From Apus apus (lineage: Eukaryota; Chordata; Aves; Apodiformes; Apodidae): 64,000 nucleotides of DNA. A program made the position numbers and the translations under genes. A model generated the notes under the pieces. The model was not told the origin of the DNA. It worked only from the letters and a program-made list of their open reading frames with translations, and ran no database searches. Shown here in pieces: positions 12,731-25,400 of this stretch; position 1 is the stretch's first letter, and every line of letters begins with the position of its first letter. Where the stretch lies: assembly GCF_020740795.1 (NCBI RefSeq), contig NC_067289.1, positions 21,968,608 through 22,032,607 on the forward strand, in the 5' to 3' direction.

Positions 12731-13420
12731 AACACCAGCAGAGCTGCCGTGCTGCTCCCAACGCTCAGCACCGCCCTGGGCGCTCATCCCAGCCGGGCTG
12801 CTGCTCCCGCCGCAGCCTGCCCGCGCTAAAGCGAAGCCAATCGCTGTCTCGCCGCGACCCGGGGCCGCCACAGCCCGGCCCGGCCCGCCCGCCACGTCCC
12901 GACGGCAACATGGCGGCCCGGGCCGTCACGTGCCCGGCGGCGGCGCGCGCCGCGCCTGCGCGGCCCCGCCCCCGGGGGAGGCGAGAAGATGGCGGAAGCG
13001 GAGTGAGCGGCCGGTGCGAGGCGAGTCTCCCGGCGGGACGCGCGGAGGCGGGGAGCGGAGGCGGCGGGCCCGGCCAGGCCGCGGCGGGGCGGGGCGCGGA
13101 GGCGGGGACCCGCGCCCTGAGAGCGCCCCGACCGCCGGGCGGGCAGCGGGTGCCTCCCCTCCCGCCCACCTCTCCGCCCTCCCCGGCGGCGGCTGGTGCC
13201 CGCGGGGCCGCTGAGGGGGGTTGGCGGCGCGGGGCGGCGGGGCTGGGCGGGGTGAGGCCGCGGGCCGGTGAGAAGGGCTGAGGGGGCGGGAAGCGGCCGG
13301 CGGGGGCCCCGCCTGCGCCTGCGGAGCAGCCCCGGGGCCCGGGCTGGCGGGCCCGGCCGGGCCGTGCGGCTGCGGGACACTGCCCCGCCTGGGTCCGGTC
13401 TCCACAGAGCCCCGTTCTGA
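12730..13420 (+). promoter_or_regulatory. PHC3: CpG-island promoter and 5' UTR of PHC3
   Basis: A dense CpG island surrounds the PHC3 start codon. Visible elements are an E-box CACGTG at 12927-12932, GC boxes (for example near 12965 and 13282), an NRF1-like GCGCCTGCGC near 12950, and two YY1-like ATGGCGG motifs at 12910 and 12989. The second includes the start codon itself. No TATA box is evident. The start site probably lies a short way upstream of 12989, but this is inferred. Confidence 0.82.
12989..13002 (+). CDS. PHC3: PHC3 coding exon 1 (14 coding nt)
   Basis: The exon supplies only ATG GCG GAA GCG GA, coding MAEA plus two bases, before donor GTGAGC at 13003. This start was chosen because joining to the next exon gives MAEAE...AMENEP, like remembered human MAEAEF...AMDTEP. 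Confidence 0.9.
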
Positions 13421-16400
13421 GTGCGCCGTTTTGCTTTTAAACGGATTTGCAAAACCCTGCAGGTTTGGGCAGGGTTGGCCTGCGTCGGAGCCAGAGTGAA
13501 GGGAAAGGGAGAGAATGTATTTCGGAGCCTTCGGTCGCATGGAAAAATGCTTGCAGGGGTTCGGCTCGGAGGGAATTGCCCTTTATTTTCTGTGGGTTGT
13601 ACCCTTGGAGTTGTAAGGAAAGGTCGTGAGTGGAAAGAAAAAAGATAAATTATATACTGAAAAAAAAAAAAACCCACCACCCAACACAGCAGACTGTTCT
13701 CACATACTGGATACGGTTGCAGATGGTCAGTAGTGTAATTATTTGTTATTACCGTGACGTTTACCAAACTTTCTAAAACGCAGGTAGCGCCATACGTACC
13801 TGCTACGAAGGTAGTTTAACTTGATTAGCATCGAATGACCGGTATTTTTTTTTATTTTAGAGACTTGCTTTGACCAAAAAATATGACGAGAACAAAACTT
13901 CTGAGGATTTACATTGTGCACAGTGTATTTGGAGTTGTGTCTCGTGCTGTTACTACTTGAATAAATACTTATTTTCAATATAGTTTTTCTATTGTGATTT
14001 GTATTTTGGGCTCGCTTAAACGTGCAGTGCTTGTTTCCTGTCGGAGTCCAACGCGTTTTCCAGAAGTTACTTTGCATCTTTGCGTCAGAGGTTCTTTTGA
14101 AGTTGAAGCGGTTCAGTCAACGTCGTAAGATCTGCATCGTGTGTTTAACAAAATTGATTTTACGGCGTTAGGAGTTTTGCCTTTTTGATGTTGAGGCCTC
14201 ATAGAACCATTTCAGAAGTTTATTTTCAACTGTATCTGAGTGGGTTTTTTATAATTCAAAGTGGTCTCTGAGTATAGTGTTGTAGATGAAAGTGAGACTG
14301 AAAAGGCAGTCTAACTTTAAGCCTGTCATGGTTTTTATGCTCTCTATCATAAAACACCCATCTGCTGAATTACAACGGATTTCTGGTTTTCTTGCTAAAA
14401 ACAGCCACTTTCCTGTATTTCCTCCTCCCCTTAAGCATGCTGCTTCTCGGTGGAAGAGAGGTTTGTGGCAAGGGTGGTTGTTGGAGCACTTACCTGCTCC
14501 TGCAGCCAGAAGAGGGCACACGGCTTCTGTGCTGCGGGGTGTGCGGTGTTGTGGTGGGACGGAGGGGTGGCTGGGGAGCTCCTGCCAGCTCTGAGCGGGG
14601 TCTGGGAGGCCTGGGGATGCACCTCGGCGCCAGGCCGCGCCGAGCAGAGGCTTAGGAGCTCGTTCCTTGTTTTGCTTGCACATCCATTGCGGGAGCAAAC
14701 TGGGCAATGGCAAAACTATTTTTGAAAATGAGGTGCTTTCAGCTGAAGGATTAAGAGCACTCGTGGGGTGAACTTCTGATGGAGTGGGATACAGTGCACA
14801 CCTCAGTAAATGTAAAACGTGGCTGAGAATGAAGGATATGAAATACCCGGTGTTGTTTTCTTAGTCTAATTTGACTGGTTGCATAACTCTGCTACAACTA
14901 GCTAGACAAGTTGTAGGTGTAAATGTTTTGATGTGCTTTTAATGTCCTCTGGAGGAGACAGGAGGTTTTTTTTAAGGTCCTTTTCATTAGCATTATGTGA
15001 AATTAGAGTGATTTTAGAAGTGATGTTGGTTTTATTGCAGTTGAAGCAGTTTACCACGTGTGTTAGCTTGCATTCTAATCTGGGTAGACAAATGGCATCA
15101 ATAATGCACAACAGATCTGAATTGTTAACAGGAAAGCCATATTTTTTCTTTCTAGTGGAAGAGATCTTAGCTTTTGAAGCATGCTTTATTGCCATGAATT
15201 TTTTTCGATGGCAAAACATATGCAAGTATAAAATATAGTGATAGGCGTGAGGTCCTTCAGTGACCATGTATCTATTGTGTTGCTCCAAGTTCTGGGGAGC
15301 TACAGCATCATGTGCAGTTCTCTACTTGTGAAGTAGTCATGTTTTGAGAGGCAAAGGTTGCAGGCTGACAACACTGCATTTTGCTTTCAGCTGTGAGTTG
15401 AAACTCTTAATTATGTTCCTGTTTGATGTAGCATCCGACGGGCAGTTTGTTAAGCACTTGGCAATGCTGCTTTTTACCTAGTACATTGCAGTTCTCTCAA
15501 CAGTTATTTTTCTGAGCCCTTCCTTATTGAAAGAAGGAAACACACATTCTCCCCTGCCATTTTTTCTAACATCCTTTTTAAAATCAGTAAACAGCAATGG
15601 TGCTATTTCCTGTTAATACTGAAGAAGAAACTAAACACACTTTATCTATTGAGATACGTGATTCATTTCAGTTTTAAAGGTGACATTTGGGGAGAGAGGT
15701 TGTACTCTGCAGCAGAGGGAAGTCCCTTAAGGCTGGAGAGGAATGATCAGAGATTCTTAAATAGGGAGTTTCTTCCTTGACTCTTGCTGTCTTTTGAGAG
15801 ATGCTGCTGTGAAAAGTAAAAGTGTTTTGCTTTGCATCCTTTCCACCTCTTTCCAAGCAGAGCAGGCCCCTGTTGATTTTTACTGAAGGTACAGAATGGT
15901 CAGCCAGCAGTTTCCGTGCTGTGGGGAAGAGGGATGTGGCAGTGCTTTGCAGCTTCCTGGCAGTCTTGTGTGTATTCCTGAACTGATCCCCTATTGCTGT
16001 TCTTGACAGCACAATCACATCTCTCAACACGTTCCATCAAGTAATAGCAAATGCTACAGACTTATCCATTTGAAAATTGTCCATTATTCTATCTCAGTGA
16101 AGCTTAGAATTTTTTTGCCTTTAAAGTATGTGTAGTGGCCTCCTGTTTGTGAACCACTTTTACATCCATTCTGCCAGGCTGGACGAATCCTGCACAGCTA
16201 TGGAGAATGAACCAAGCACAACAACATGTTCTGCATCCACAACTACCATCACTACCACCTCCACCTCCCGGACGCAGCTGCCCCAGATCTCTGTCTACAG
16301 CGGCTCCGACCGGCACGCCGTCCAGGTACGGGCCCACGAGGTGCTCACTGCTCTCAACTGCAGGCACTGCAGAATACTTTGAACAGGATTAACTTTCCAT

Positions 16401-19400
16401 TCTTATTGCTGTCATCTTTGTCAGTGTCTGACCTGCTGGTTTGCAGAAGGTACCATTCACCAAAGGGCATCAGACCACTCAAGGATAGCGCAGGGTACAG
16501 GCCTGCCTCCCAAATAAGTGAGGGAGAAATGCTGTGCTAGAAAGTTTGTGTTTTCCTCCATTCCCTCAGGGGTAATTAACATTAAACTTTACAGAATAGC
16601 ACAAAATAAAGCTGTTTGTTTGACCATCATCAGGGATCCAGAAATGTGTAAGTGCTGATTTGGATCCGGCCCCCTCTTGCTGTTCTTGAATTCTGTGTGG
16701 TCTGTTCTGTTGAATGTGATAATTGAGTGTCTTTCACACCATCTTGCTCTTTCAAAGAGTAGAGCTTTGTGTAGGATTTGTTGCCAAGAACCTGAGAGGC
16801 TTGGATGTTGTGTTGTGGATGATGCTGTATTGTCAGCTGATTGTCAGACTTTCCTTGAAAACCTTAATATATTTATGTTGACTATATTCTGTGGCTTGGT
16901 TGAAAACAGTGATGGAGCAAGTTCAGTATTAAGTAATTGGTTTGAAAAATAATTCATTTGGTATCATTTCCTTGTAAAGGTAAACTTCAGCATCATGTTA
17001 ACATGGTGTGTACTTTGTAATTGTAATTAATTACCTACTGATTCATCACAGGTTATTCAGCAGGCCTTGCATCGTCCTCCTAGCTCAGCTGCTCAGTACC
17101 TCCAGCAGATGTATGCAGCCCAACAGCAGCATCTAATGCTGCAGACTGCTGCTTTGCAGCAGCAGCACTTAAGCAGTACCCAATTTCAGAGTCTGGCAAC
17201 TGTACCACAGGTGAGAGCGGAGATTGCTGAAAGAGAACGGTGTAGTTACTGCTTCCTAGAGTAGGACTACAATTCTAGAGCGTTGTCAAACATTATAACA
17301 GCTTAAGTGCCTGAGCTTAATGCCTCATAATAATTCACTGTTATATTTTAAGTACTTTGGGTTTTTTTAAATTGTATCTTCCTCCAGACTATTTGGAGGA
17401 TTTTGTCCAGTGTCGTAGATGCTCCAGTAGGCAACCATTCCATGCTTTATTGCATACATTATAATGCATCATGTAAATCATCAAACAGTAGTAAAATGTT
17501 AAAAATAGACTACTTCAATCTTCATCCCATTATTTTCTTTAAAAGTTGATGGGGAAAGCAATGAATAGCAACGTGTCTTGGTGAAATCAAATAAAAATAA
17601 TGAACATCTGCTATCTTGGTGTGCTTTGCCACACATTTGGCTGCATTATAAGTAATGGCAAAATTCAATTTTAACAGGGTGGAAATGTAGGTAAATGACA
17701 TTTAATTTCTGAAGCACAGCTTTTATCCTTAGTGAGCACTATAGGAGACCTGTTTTAAAAACTCAGGCAGGGGAAAGATTTCCCTTTCCCTCATTTGACC
17801 TTGTCTTAAGAAAACTATCTTGCAGAGATAGGTGATTATTAATGAATTTACACATGGGAATGCTAAAAGAGACATAAAGGCTTCAGATATATAGCTGTTG
17901 TTGGAACTGAGACTGACTCTTCCATGCTTCTGGCTTTCTCTTCTATGCCTTTTCCATTAGATCATTATAATAATTGCTTTGTCGTTTCTTTGTGATGGAT
18001 CTGTGTGTGCATAGACGGTTACTGAGGCACAGCAAAGAAAATCAGATTGGGAAAAGCTAAGAAGTTTTGTTAAGCAGTCTGTTAATACAGAAATCTGAAC
18101 CACTCTGTTTTCAGCTGAAGGGCTGGAATACTGTACCATTATAAACACCAGATGTGCATGCATAAATTATCCTTCTAGAATATGAGGGTGTTCCTTACAG
18201 CATTTATAAAGTTTGTTTTATTTTTAGTGGAGTCTAGTCATAATAAAAATTGTGATGTGAGTTTTAATAATGACAGTTTTAAATTATTTCACATTTTAAG
18301 TTCTGATCATGACAGGTAGTGAGTTGATCAGGTAGCTCCATCATTAACAGTCTAATAGACTTTACCTCTAACAGTTTTGGTTCATGTCTTGATCTGCAAG
18401 AATCTGAATGCCTGAAATTGGGTAGGAATTCAAGGCAATTAGCACCTTGCAGATGGCATTCCATGGTGTGACTGCACTTTGCTAAAAACTAATGCCAGTG
18501 AGTAAAGAATTTTTACTGTTAACTCAGAGAAAAGGTAATGGTAGAGAGGGACATTTCTGACTGTTTATGCAATGATATGAACATCACTTAAACACTTCTT
18601 GATTTCAATATTTGACCCATATTCTTGCTATTTAGGCAAGCCTGTCAGGTGGGAGGCAATGCACTTCCCCCACTGGGAGTGTCACTCAGCAGTCAAGCAT
18701 GTCGCAGACCTCGGTACGTAACTGGAAAAAGCTCTCCCTCCATTCTCAACCCCTCGTGGTCATTATGTAGCTACTTGGAAAAAACAGAACAGGTTTTGGT
18801 ATTTCAATTTGCGTGGTTAAAATTAGTGCTACAGAAACAGTAAATAGAAGTGTGATGACTCTCTCGGAAGCGTTGGCTGCGCTTCCAGCGCCCGCCAGTC
18901 ATCCCGTGTTGCAGGTCATCCCGGTCCCAGCCCACTCCTGGTGCTGTGAGGGGCAGCTGCTCGCTCCACAAGCTCTAGTGACTCTTCAGGCTGCTGCAGG
19001 AGTCACTCCCTGGGCTTTCATCCCTTACATGATTTCTTACTTGATTTTTCACGTTAGTTTCTTTATTCAGGGCACTATTGTAGCTTAAAATCTGTGTCAG
19101 TGATTTAAGAGCACCAAATCTAAAGATCCAAGTCAATGCTCACATAGATATAGATGAAACTGACGAAATGTTTCTAGCATTCATTCTTTTATTAATTACC
19201 ATCTTTTATCATGCATCTTTTATGCATTTTCAGTTACTTTATCCATATTCTAGACGTGCTCAGGTGTCAGTTTTTAGCAGCTCTGTGTTCAGTTCATGCT
19301 GTATTTCTTTAAGTGGCATCTTCAGATGTGTAATTTGCACAGTCCTTTTATGTGCAGTTCTACAGTTGTCCTGAGCAGGACTTTGTTAGTCCTGCAGACA

Positions 19401-22400
19401 TCGTGCTTCTTAATCATGCCCTCAAGCTGTTCATGACTGCAGTGCATAGCTTCAGTGGTTTAACTGTGTCTTTTTTTAAGCTCTCACAGCATTGCTTTGG
19501 CTTACAGCTGTTAGAAGTAAAATAATTAATTTGTTAAATTTAAGAGGGGAACTCCTTAAAGATGGCTGATGTTAAACTGACAGAATAATTGGGCTGGGAT
19601 TTTTCAAGGAAAACTTTTGAGTAAGTGATAAAAAAGAGCTGGGCACTTAACTCTGTTAGAAAAAAAAAAAAACAAAGCCAACAAAAAAACCCAACAAAAA
19701 ACAACAACCAAGCAAAGCAAAAACCACAACAGCTTTTGTTTGAGAAGATGCTAAAGAGCAATTGTTCAGGTGCATTTCATGTGAAATTCTATAAAGTTTT
19801 AGTTTCCAGTCATTTTTAAATGTGCATATGTAGAATGAGGAATCAAAGTCCATTTATGGCAGCAAAAAAATATCCTGCTCGGGTCACGTAACAAGCATAA
19901 GAAAAGGTAGCAGTCCACTCAGATAATATAAACCTTTAAAAATTATTGAAGATTAAAATTCAGGTGTTTTTCTTAAAATATTGTAAGCTCATGCTACATA
20001 TTCTGTACATGTGTATTTCCATGAGGTGTATTTTCAGACTCCTTACAACTGCTCATATTCATAACTGATTAATATTATTTACTGCAGAACAGTTGCTTGC
20101 AGTTTAAGCACAACAATGTCCAGTCCTGTCAGAATCCAGTTTTGTGATGTTTGGCTCAGAATATTTTCCATGTCTTTACAGTTCAGAGATTTCAGCTGCC
20201 CCTGTCATTTTTGTCACGGGCTCTCTGGCTTTAGACCCTAGGATGAATGAATTTCCATGACAGGAACAATATTTTTGTTTCCTTAGATTAACCTCTCCAC
20301 CTCTCCTACACCTGCACAGATAATAAGCCGTTCACAGACCTCCAACACCACCAGCAGCAGTATTACCCAACAGACTATGTTGCTGGGGAGCACCTCTCCA
20401 ACCCTGAGTGCCAGCCAGGCTCAAATGTATCTACGAGCTCAAATGGTAAGTTTTAATTACAATTGTTAAGCTTGGTTTTGGTTTGCTTTGCCCCCTGCCC
20501 CCCTAGAAAAAAACCCCTCAACTTACTCATTTCAGTTTTGATTTTGTTTGTGTAAATGGTTTCCTTTAGTTTCAGATAGGATTGAGAATTTAGTCACTAG
20601 TTTGTGGATGTGTATTTTCTGAAACTCTGTAGGCTTCAGAAGTGAAAGGATTGCTGTAGCTTAGTTTCTCTGGTGCAGTTTGCTTGAGTGTGTTTGGCCT
20701 GGTTGTACTATGATTATTAAATGGATTGAACAAAAGAGCACCTGTCTTCTAGCCATGTAGAAGAGCATACTGGAGTCTGTCTATATTCAAGGTAGATTGA
20801 TTTCCAGTGCACTGGTAACGTTCAGAGTTCTGACTCTTGATTAAAATTTTATGTTTAACTAAGACTGCACTTTGTGTTACTGTCTGTAGAGTTCAGGTTA
20901 AACTTGAGCTTAGCTTTCATTCTCTTGAGAGTCATATGAAACTCATTAGATTCCTGCAATTTCCTGTCAATATGGCATTTCCATTTCCTAATGGGCAATT
21001 TAAAAAGAAATTATAAAATCACGAAACAGATTTTTCAAATCTAATACTTTCTCTCCTGAGCTGCATATGAAATGAACCTTATAATCTGCGTGAGACTTCA
21101 CAGACATTACTGAAGTTACATGAATGCTCAGGTACCAATCAGTACTTGGTAAAGGATAAAGACACTGTTATGGCTTGTGTGAGTGAATGACCAGAGCTTT
21201 CTAGTGTCAATAGGAAGAAACACTGTTATACTACATGGAGATTCAGAGCCAGAGGTCTATGACTGCAGTGGCTGGGATGCTTTCTTCTTAGCTGCTCCTT
21301 GCAGTTGAGATCTCTAAAAATATGGAAGGCTAACTAATGGTTTCTCTTCAAAGGCTTCCATAAAGGTTGTCTTTGTTGTATTGCCTATAAAGAAATTAAT
21401 ACTAGGCATGCTGGCATTCTGAAGTTAGTGATTTCAGGTTGGTTGTATGATACGTGTTCTTGCTATGAAACTTACTTGGCATAGTTCATATAACAGCTCT
21501 GCTTGTTGGAAGGTCTAAGTCCTGTTTCATTAATCTAGTAGATACTGGGCTGATCTCTTGACTTTTTTGCTTTGGTTTCACTCATTTGTAATATTGGAGG
21601 GAGTCTCTAAAATGCTTGTATGAAAGATGATAGATGTGTGTATAGATAAGAAAGATGTTTCTCAATATGTAGAGCAAATATTTTACATTACTATATTTTA
21701 GTTTTATTTACTGAACTACCATGATAAATTGTTCTTTGAGTAAGTTCACCTAAAAGTAAAAAAAGTCAGTCTTAGAAGCTGTCTGTTTCACATGTAAGTT
21801 ATGGATCTCTCTTTAAAATACTGCATTTCTTACTGTGTTTCCTTTCACATATTTTCAAAGTTTCAGTCTGTTACCAGATATTTTTTCTTGCTTATCAGCT
21901 TATTTTTACTCCCGCGACCACTGTGGCCGCTGTCCAGTCTGACATTCCTGTTGTCTCATCATCCTCCTCATCTTCCTGTCAGTCTGCAGCTACTCAGGTG
22001 AGCTTGTGTAAATTTATTAAGGGCATTTCCAGTAGAGTGGGCCAAAACTGAAAAGTAAGGAAACATTGTGCTTCAGTTTACTTGCTTTTAAGTGAGTACA
22101 ACTTCAGTGTCTGCTGTTTGCCATCATCAACACGTTTGGAAGTGACCATGTTATATGTAAAATTTGGTTCCTGGAGATGACGTTTTAGGTCTTCATAATT
22201 AGCTATCACCTTTATTACCTTGAGTAACCTATATTTGTATATAATCTGTAAAAAATAAGTGTCATTGTACAGGGTTGCAGTTAATAAGAAAAAAATGCAA
22301 GTGGTTATATATATAGATTTGTGTGGTACACTCAGCCAAGATGTTTGTGAAGGTACAGGATAGTGATCTCACATTATTATCTTCCATGTAGAGATATCAG

Positions 22401-25400
22401 AGAAACTCAGAAGTTCATCAGTGATTAGCAGTGTCTCAATGACACACCTAACATGGACTGCTAGGTGAACTGACACTTCTCTCCTGCTTCTTCTTCTTCC
22501 CTTCTGCTTTCATACTACTTTCTTTTCATGTGTGTCCCCCTCCCACCTGGACATCTCAGATTAGTTACCATATCTGTTGAGATGTGCTGGAGGTTGATTT
22601 CTACCCACAGAGATAGGATTGCAGTGGATGCCTCATGTGTGTCAGTAGGGAAACAAATACCAGTGTCTTCACAACGGGATTTGAATGCATCCTGGGGCAA
22701 CACACTGAACAGGGAGAAATAAATTGTCAACTAGCTGTTCATTACAGAAGTACTAACTGTTCAATGAGGAAGGGATTGGGCAGTCAAAATGGTGGATGGT
22801 GACGATTAGTCCTCTTTTTCACATGAAGTATGATGTAAATTACTGCTACAAGGGTAGTCTTTACCCTTGAAAATTAAATTCTAGCTCAGCATGTAGGATT
22901 GGAAAGCTGGGATCATTATGTACAGAATCCGGCTGTGATATAACAGACATTAGTAAAAATAATCACTGCCTGATTTACATTTCACAAGGCAAACCTCTTG
23001 TTTCTTGTGACATTGGAGGTGTCATGATGAAAAGGTACATTAATTCTGCTGTAGAAATAGGGGGCTTGGGTTTGTTAAGACATGGATAACAACGCAAGGC
23101 ACTGGTTTATGTTAGTCTCTACAAATGTGCTTACAGACCACTGCAGTTCTGCAGCATCTGTGTAAAAATAAAATTGCATTTGCTTAAGTTGCCTGTGTCA
23201 TTCAGGCTGAAAGCACAACAAAAGAGAAAAAAAGGCAAATTTAAATTTAAGGTAATGAACAACTTCCATTTTTTTAAAGTTCAATAAGAGAAAATGCTTT
23301 CCTGTATTTTCTTTATCATTGGGATAAAGATAATTGAAGCTCACTATACTTCTCTAAATGTTGTGGCTTGAAGATTACTCTGATATGCAGATTTTTAACT
23401 TCTCCTGTATTTTGATAAGAAGCATCACATAACATTATTTTTTCCCTATTTTTTCCTGGATGTGTTTTCACATTTTCCTCATTTTCCAGGTTCAGAACTT
23501 GACAGTGCGCAGTCAGAAGCTGGGGGTGTTGTCAAGTTCCCAGAATGGCCCACCAAAGAGCAGCAGTCAAGCTCAGTCCTTGTCTCTGTGCTCTAATAAA
23601 CCTGTCCCCAGTTCCAAGAGCAGCCAACCAGATCCCTCAGAAAGCAATAAAAGGGGCGAGAGCCCAACTCCCGAGTGTCGGGGGACACCGGTCACACGGA
23701 CATCGAGCATACAGCACCTCATAACACCAGGTAGGATGAAAATGGAGCTATAAGAAGCCTAACTTAATTAGTTAATTTGTATGTTACGGTTCTGTCAAAG
23801 CCAAAGGCCCTCTGACCAGGTTATTTTAGATATTCCATGTGAATAGAGTTTGATGTTTAATAGTAAATGTACTTACTTGCTCATATTGGACGTTACACAG
23901 GATTTTGATGTAGCAGGGTGATACAGCAATGTTCTTAAATCACAATACAAGCACAATATAGAAATTGTTACACACAGCTGAATCACAGTACAAACCATTC
24001 TCATTTCTGGTCTGTCTGCACAAGCCATCTGGGAAGCAATATGTGGGCTGAAACCCCTCAAGCTTCTTGCTCTCATCAAAATCCGTGTGTTTTGTTTATT
24101 GAGAGAAATCCAAATAAGCATGCAGTCAGTTGGATAAGCATTTAAAATGCATACAACATACTTGCATTTTAGCTTCCTTATTTTGAAAGAGTAAGAGTAG
24201 TCTACACAGTCTGAATTCTGTGGAATTCACCTTGGCTTAGTAGCAGCTCTTAGAGGAGGAGTGAGACTGAGAGGCAGGCATTCTTGAGGTATTGAGCCCT
24301 AATGCTCTTAGAACTCACTTCTGAAAGGAAAAAAAATCCATCCTCACTAACAGAATAAATAATAAAAAAGATAACATAAGTGAGTTGCTTCTCAAGTGGA
24401 AAAGACAAAGCAAGAAGAGGTTTGCATGTGGAGGAAAATGTGTGCACATGCTGTAAAGGAATTACTAGGGAGACACTGGTTCCCTTAAGGGTGGTGTGGT
24501 GTCTCTGAGAGCTGCACTATTTTTAGATTCATACCTTTCAGTTTGTGTGTTCAAGTTCAGGCACATACTTTGAAAGGTTTTAATTCATACTGAGCTCTTG
24601 GAATTTTGTTTAGTCTTTTAAAATCATATCGCCTAGACTTCAAGTTTGTCAACAAATCTTGTTGATTGGGACATGCTTATCTCTTCCATGACAGTCTGTT
24701 TCAAAGCAAAGGTTAAATCAGTTCTAAGTTGCATGAAGTTCTTAAATAAGTGAAGGCTGGATCAGCAATAATCTTGGAACTAGCACAAAAAATAGAAATT
24801 TCAATTCATTGCTGCATTTTGCTTTGGAAATGGATATATTCTCCTAATAAATTGTTCCTGTGTACTAGATCAAAGAAGATATTTCTATAACATAGATCCA
24901 AGGGCTTGAAAAAGTTGTACTGGTCCTACTTTACAGTAGAAACTTCCATTCTTATAATATTTTATAATGTTCTCTGGGCTTATAGAAATAAATACTAATT
25001 GTCACTTTTTTCCCCCCCTCTCACAGCTTCATATTCTCCATTGCAACCTCATTCTCTAGTAAAACATCAGCAGATCCCACTTCATTCACCATCTCCAAAG
25101 ATTTCCCATCATCAGCTGATACTGCAACAGCAGCAGCAAGTCCAGCCAATTGCACTTCAGGCTCCTCCAGGCCAGGAACCCCCTCCGTCACAGCACTGCC
25201 TACCACTCCCAAGCCATGGTCTTCCTCCAGGTCCCAGCAGTGTCCAGTCTCATTGCTCACCTATTCACATCCATCCTCCACCCCTAACACTGTCTCCTAC
25301 CCCATCCCAGTCAGCTCAGCAGTCAGTAGTGGTATCCCCTCCACCTTCTCACTCCCCTAGTCAGTCACCCACTATAATTATTCACCCTCAAGCACTTATT

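Larger units (their letters stand above)
16326..25026 (+). other. PHC3: PHC3 introns 2-7
   Basis: Introns at 16326-17051, 17211-18635, 18714-20286, 20446-21898, 21998-23489 and 23731-25026. All are AT-rich with short open frames only. An A/C-rich low-complexity tract lies at about 19658-19735. I recognised no transposon or RNA gene here. Confidence 0.75.

Noticed and set aside
12910-13281. A 123-codon plus-strand frame starting at the upstream ATGGCGG, in a different frame from PHC3
   Set aside because: It reads through the PHC3 exon 1 donor into intron 1, so it does not exist in spliced mRNA. It would matter only as an overlapping uORF if transcription starts upstream of 12910.
12826-13767. 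A 313-codon minus-strand open frame over the PHC3 promoter
   Set aside because: Composition-driven Pro/Arg/Ala-rich sequence running antisense through the start of PHC3; no similarity to a known protein and no conserved motif.
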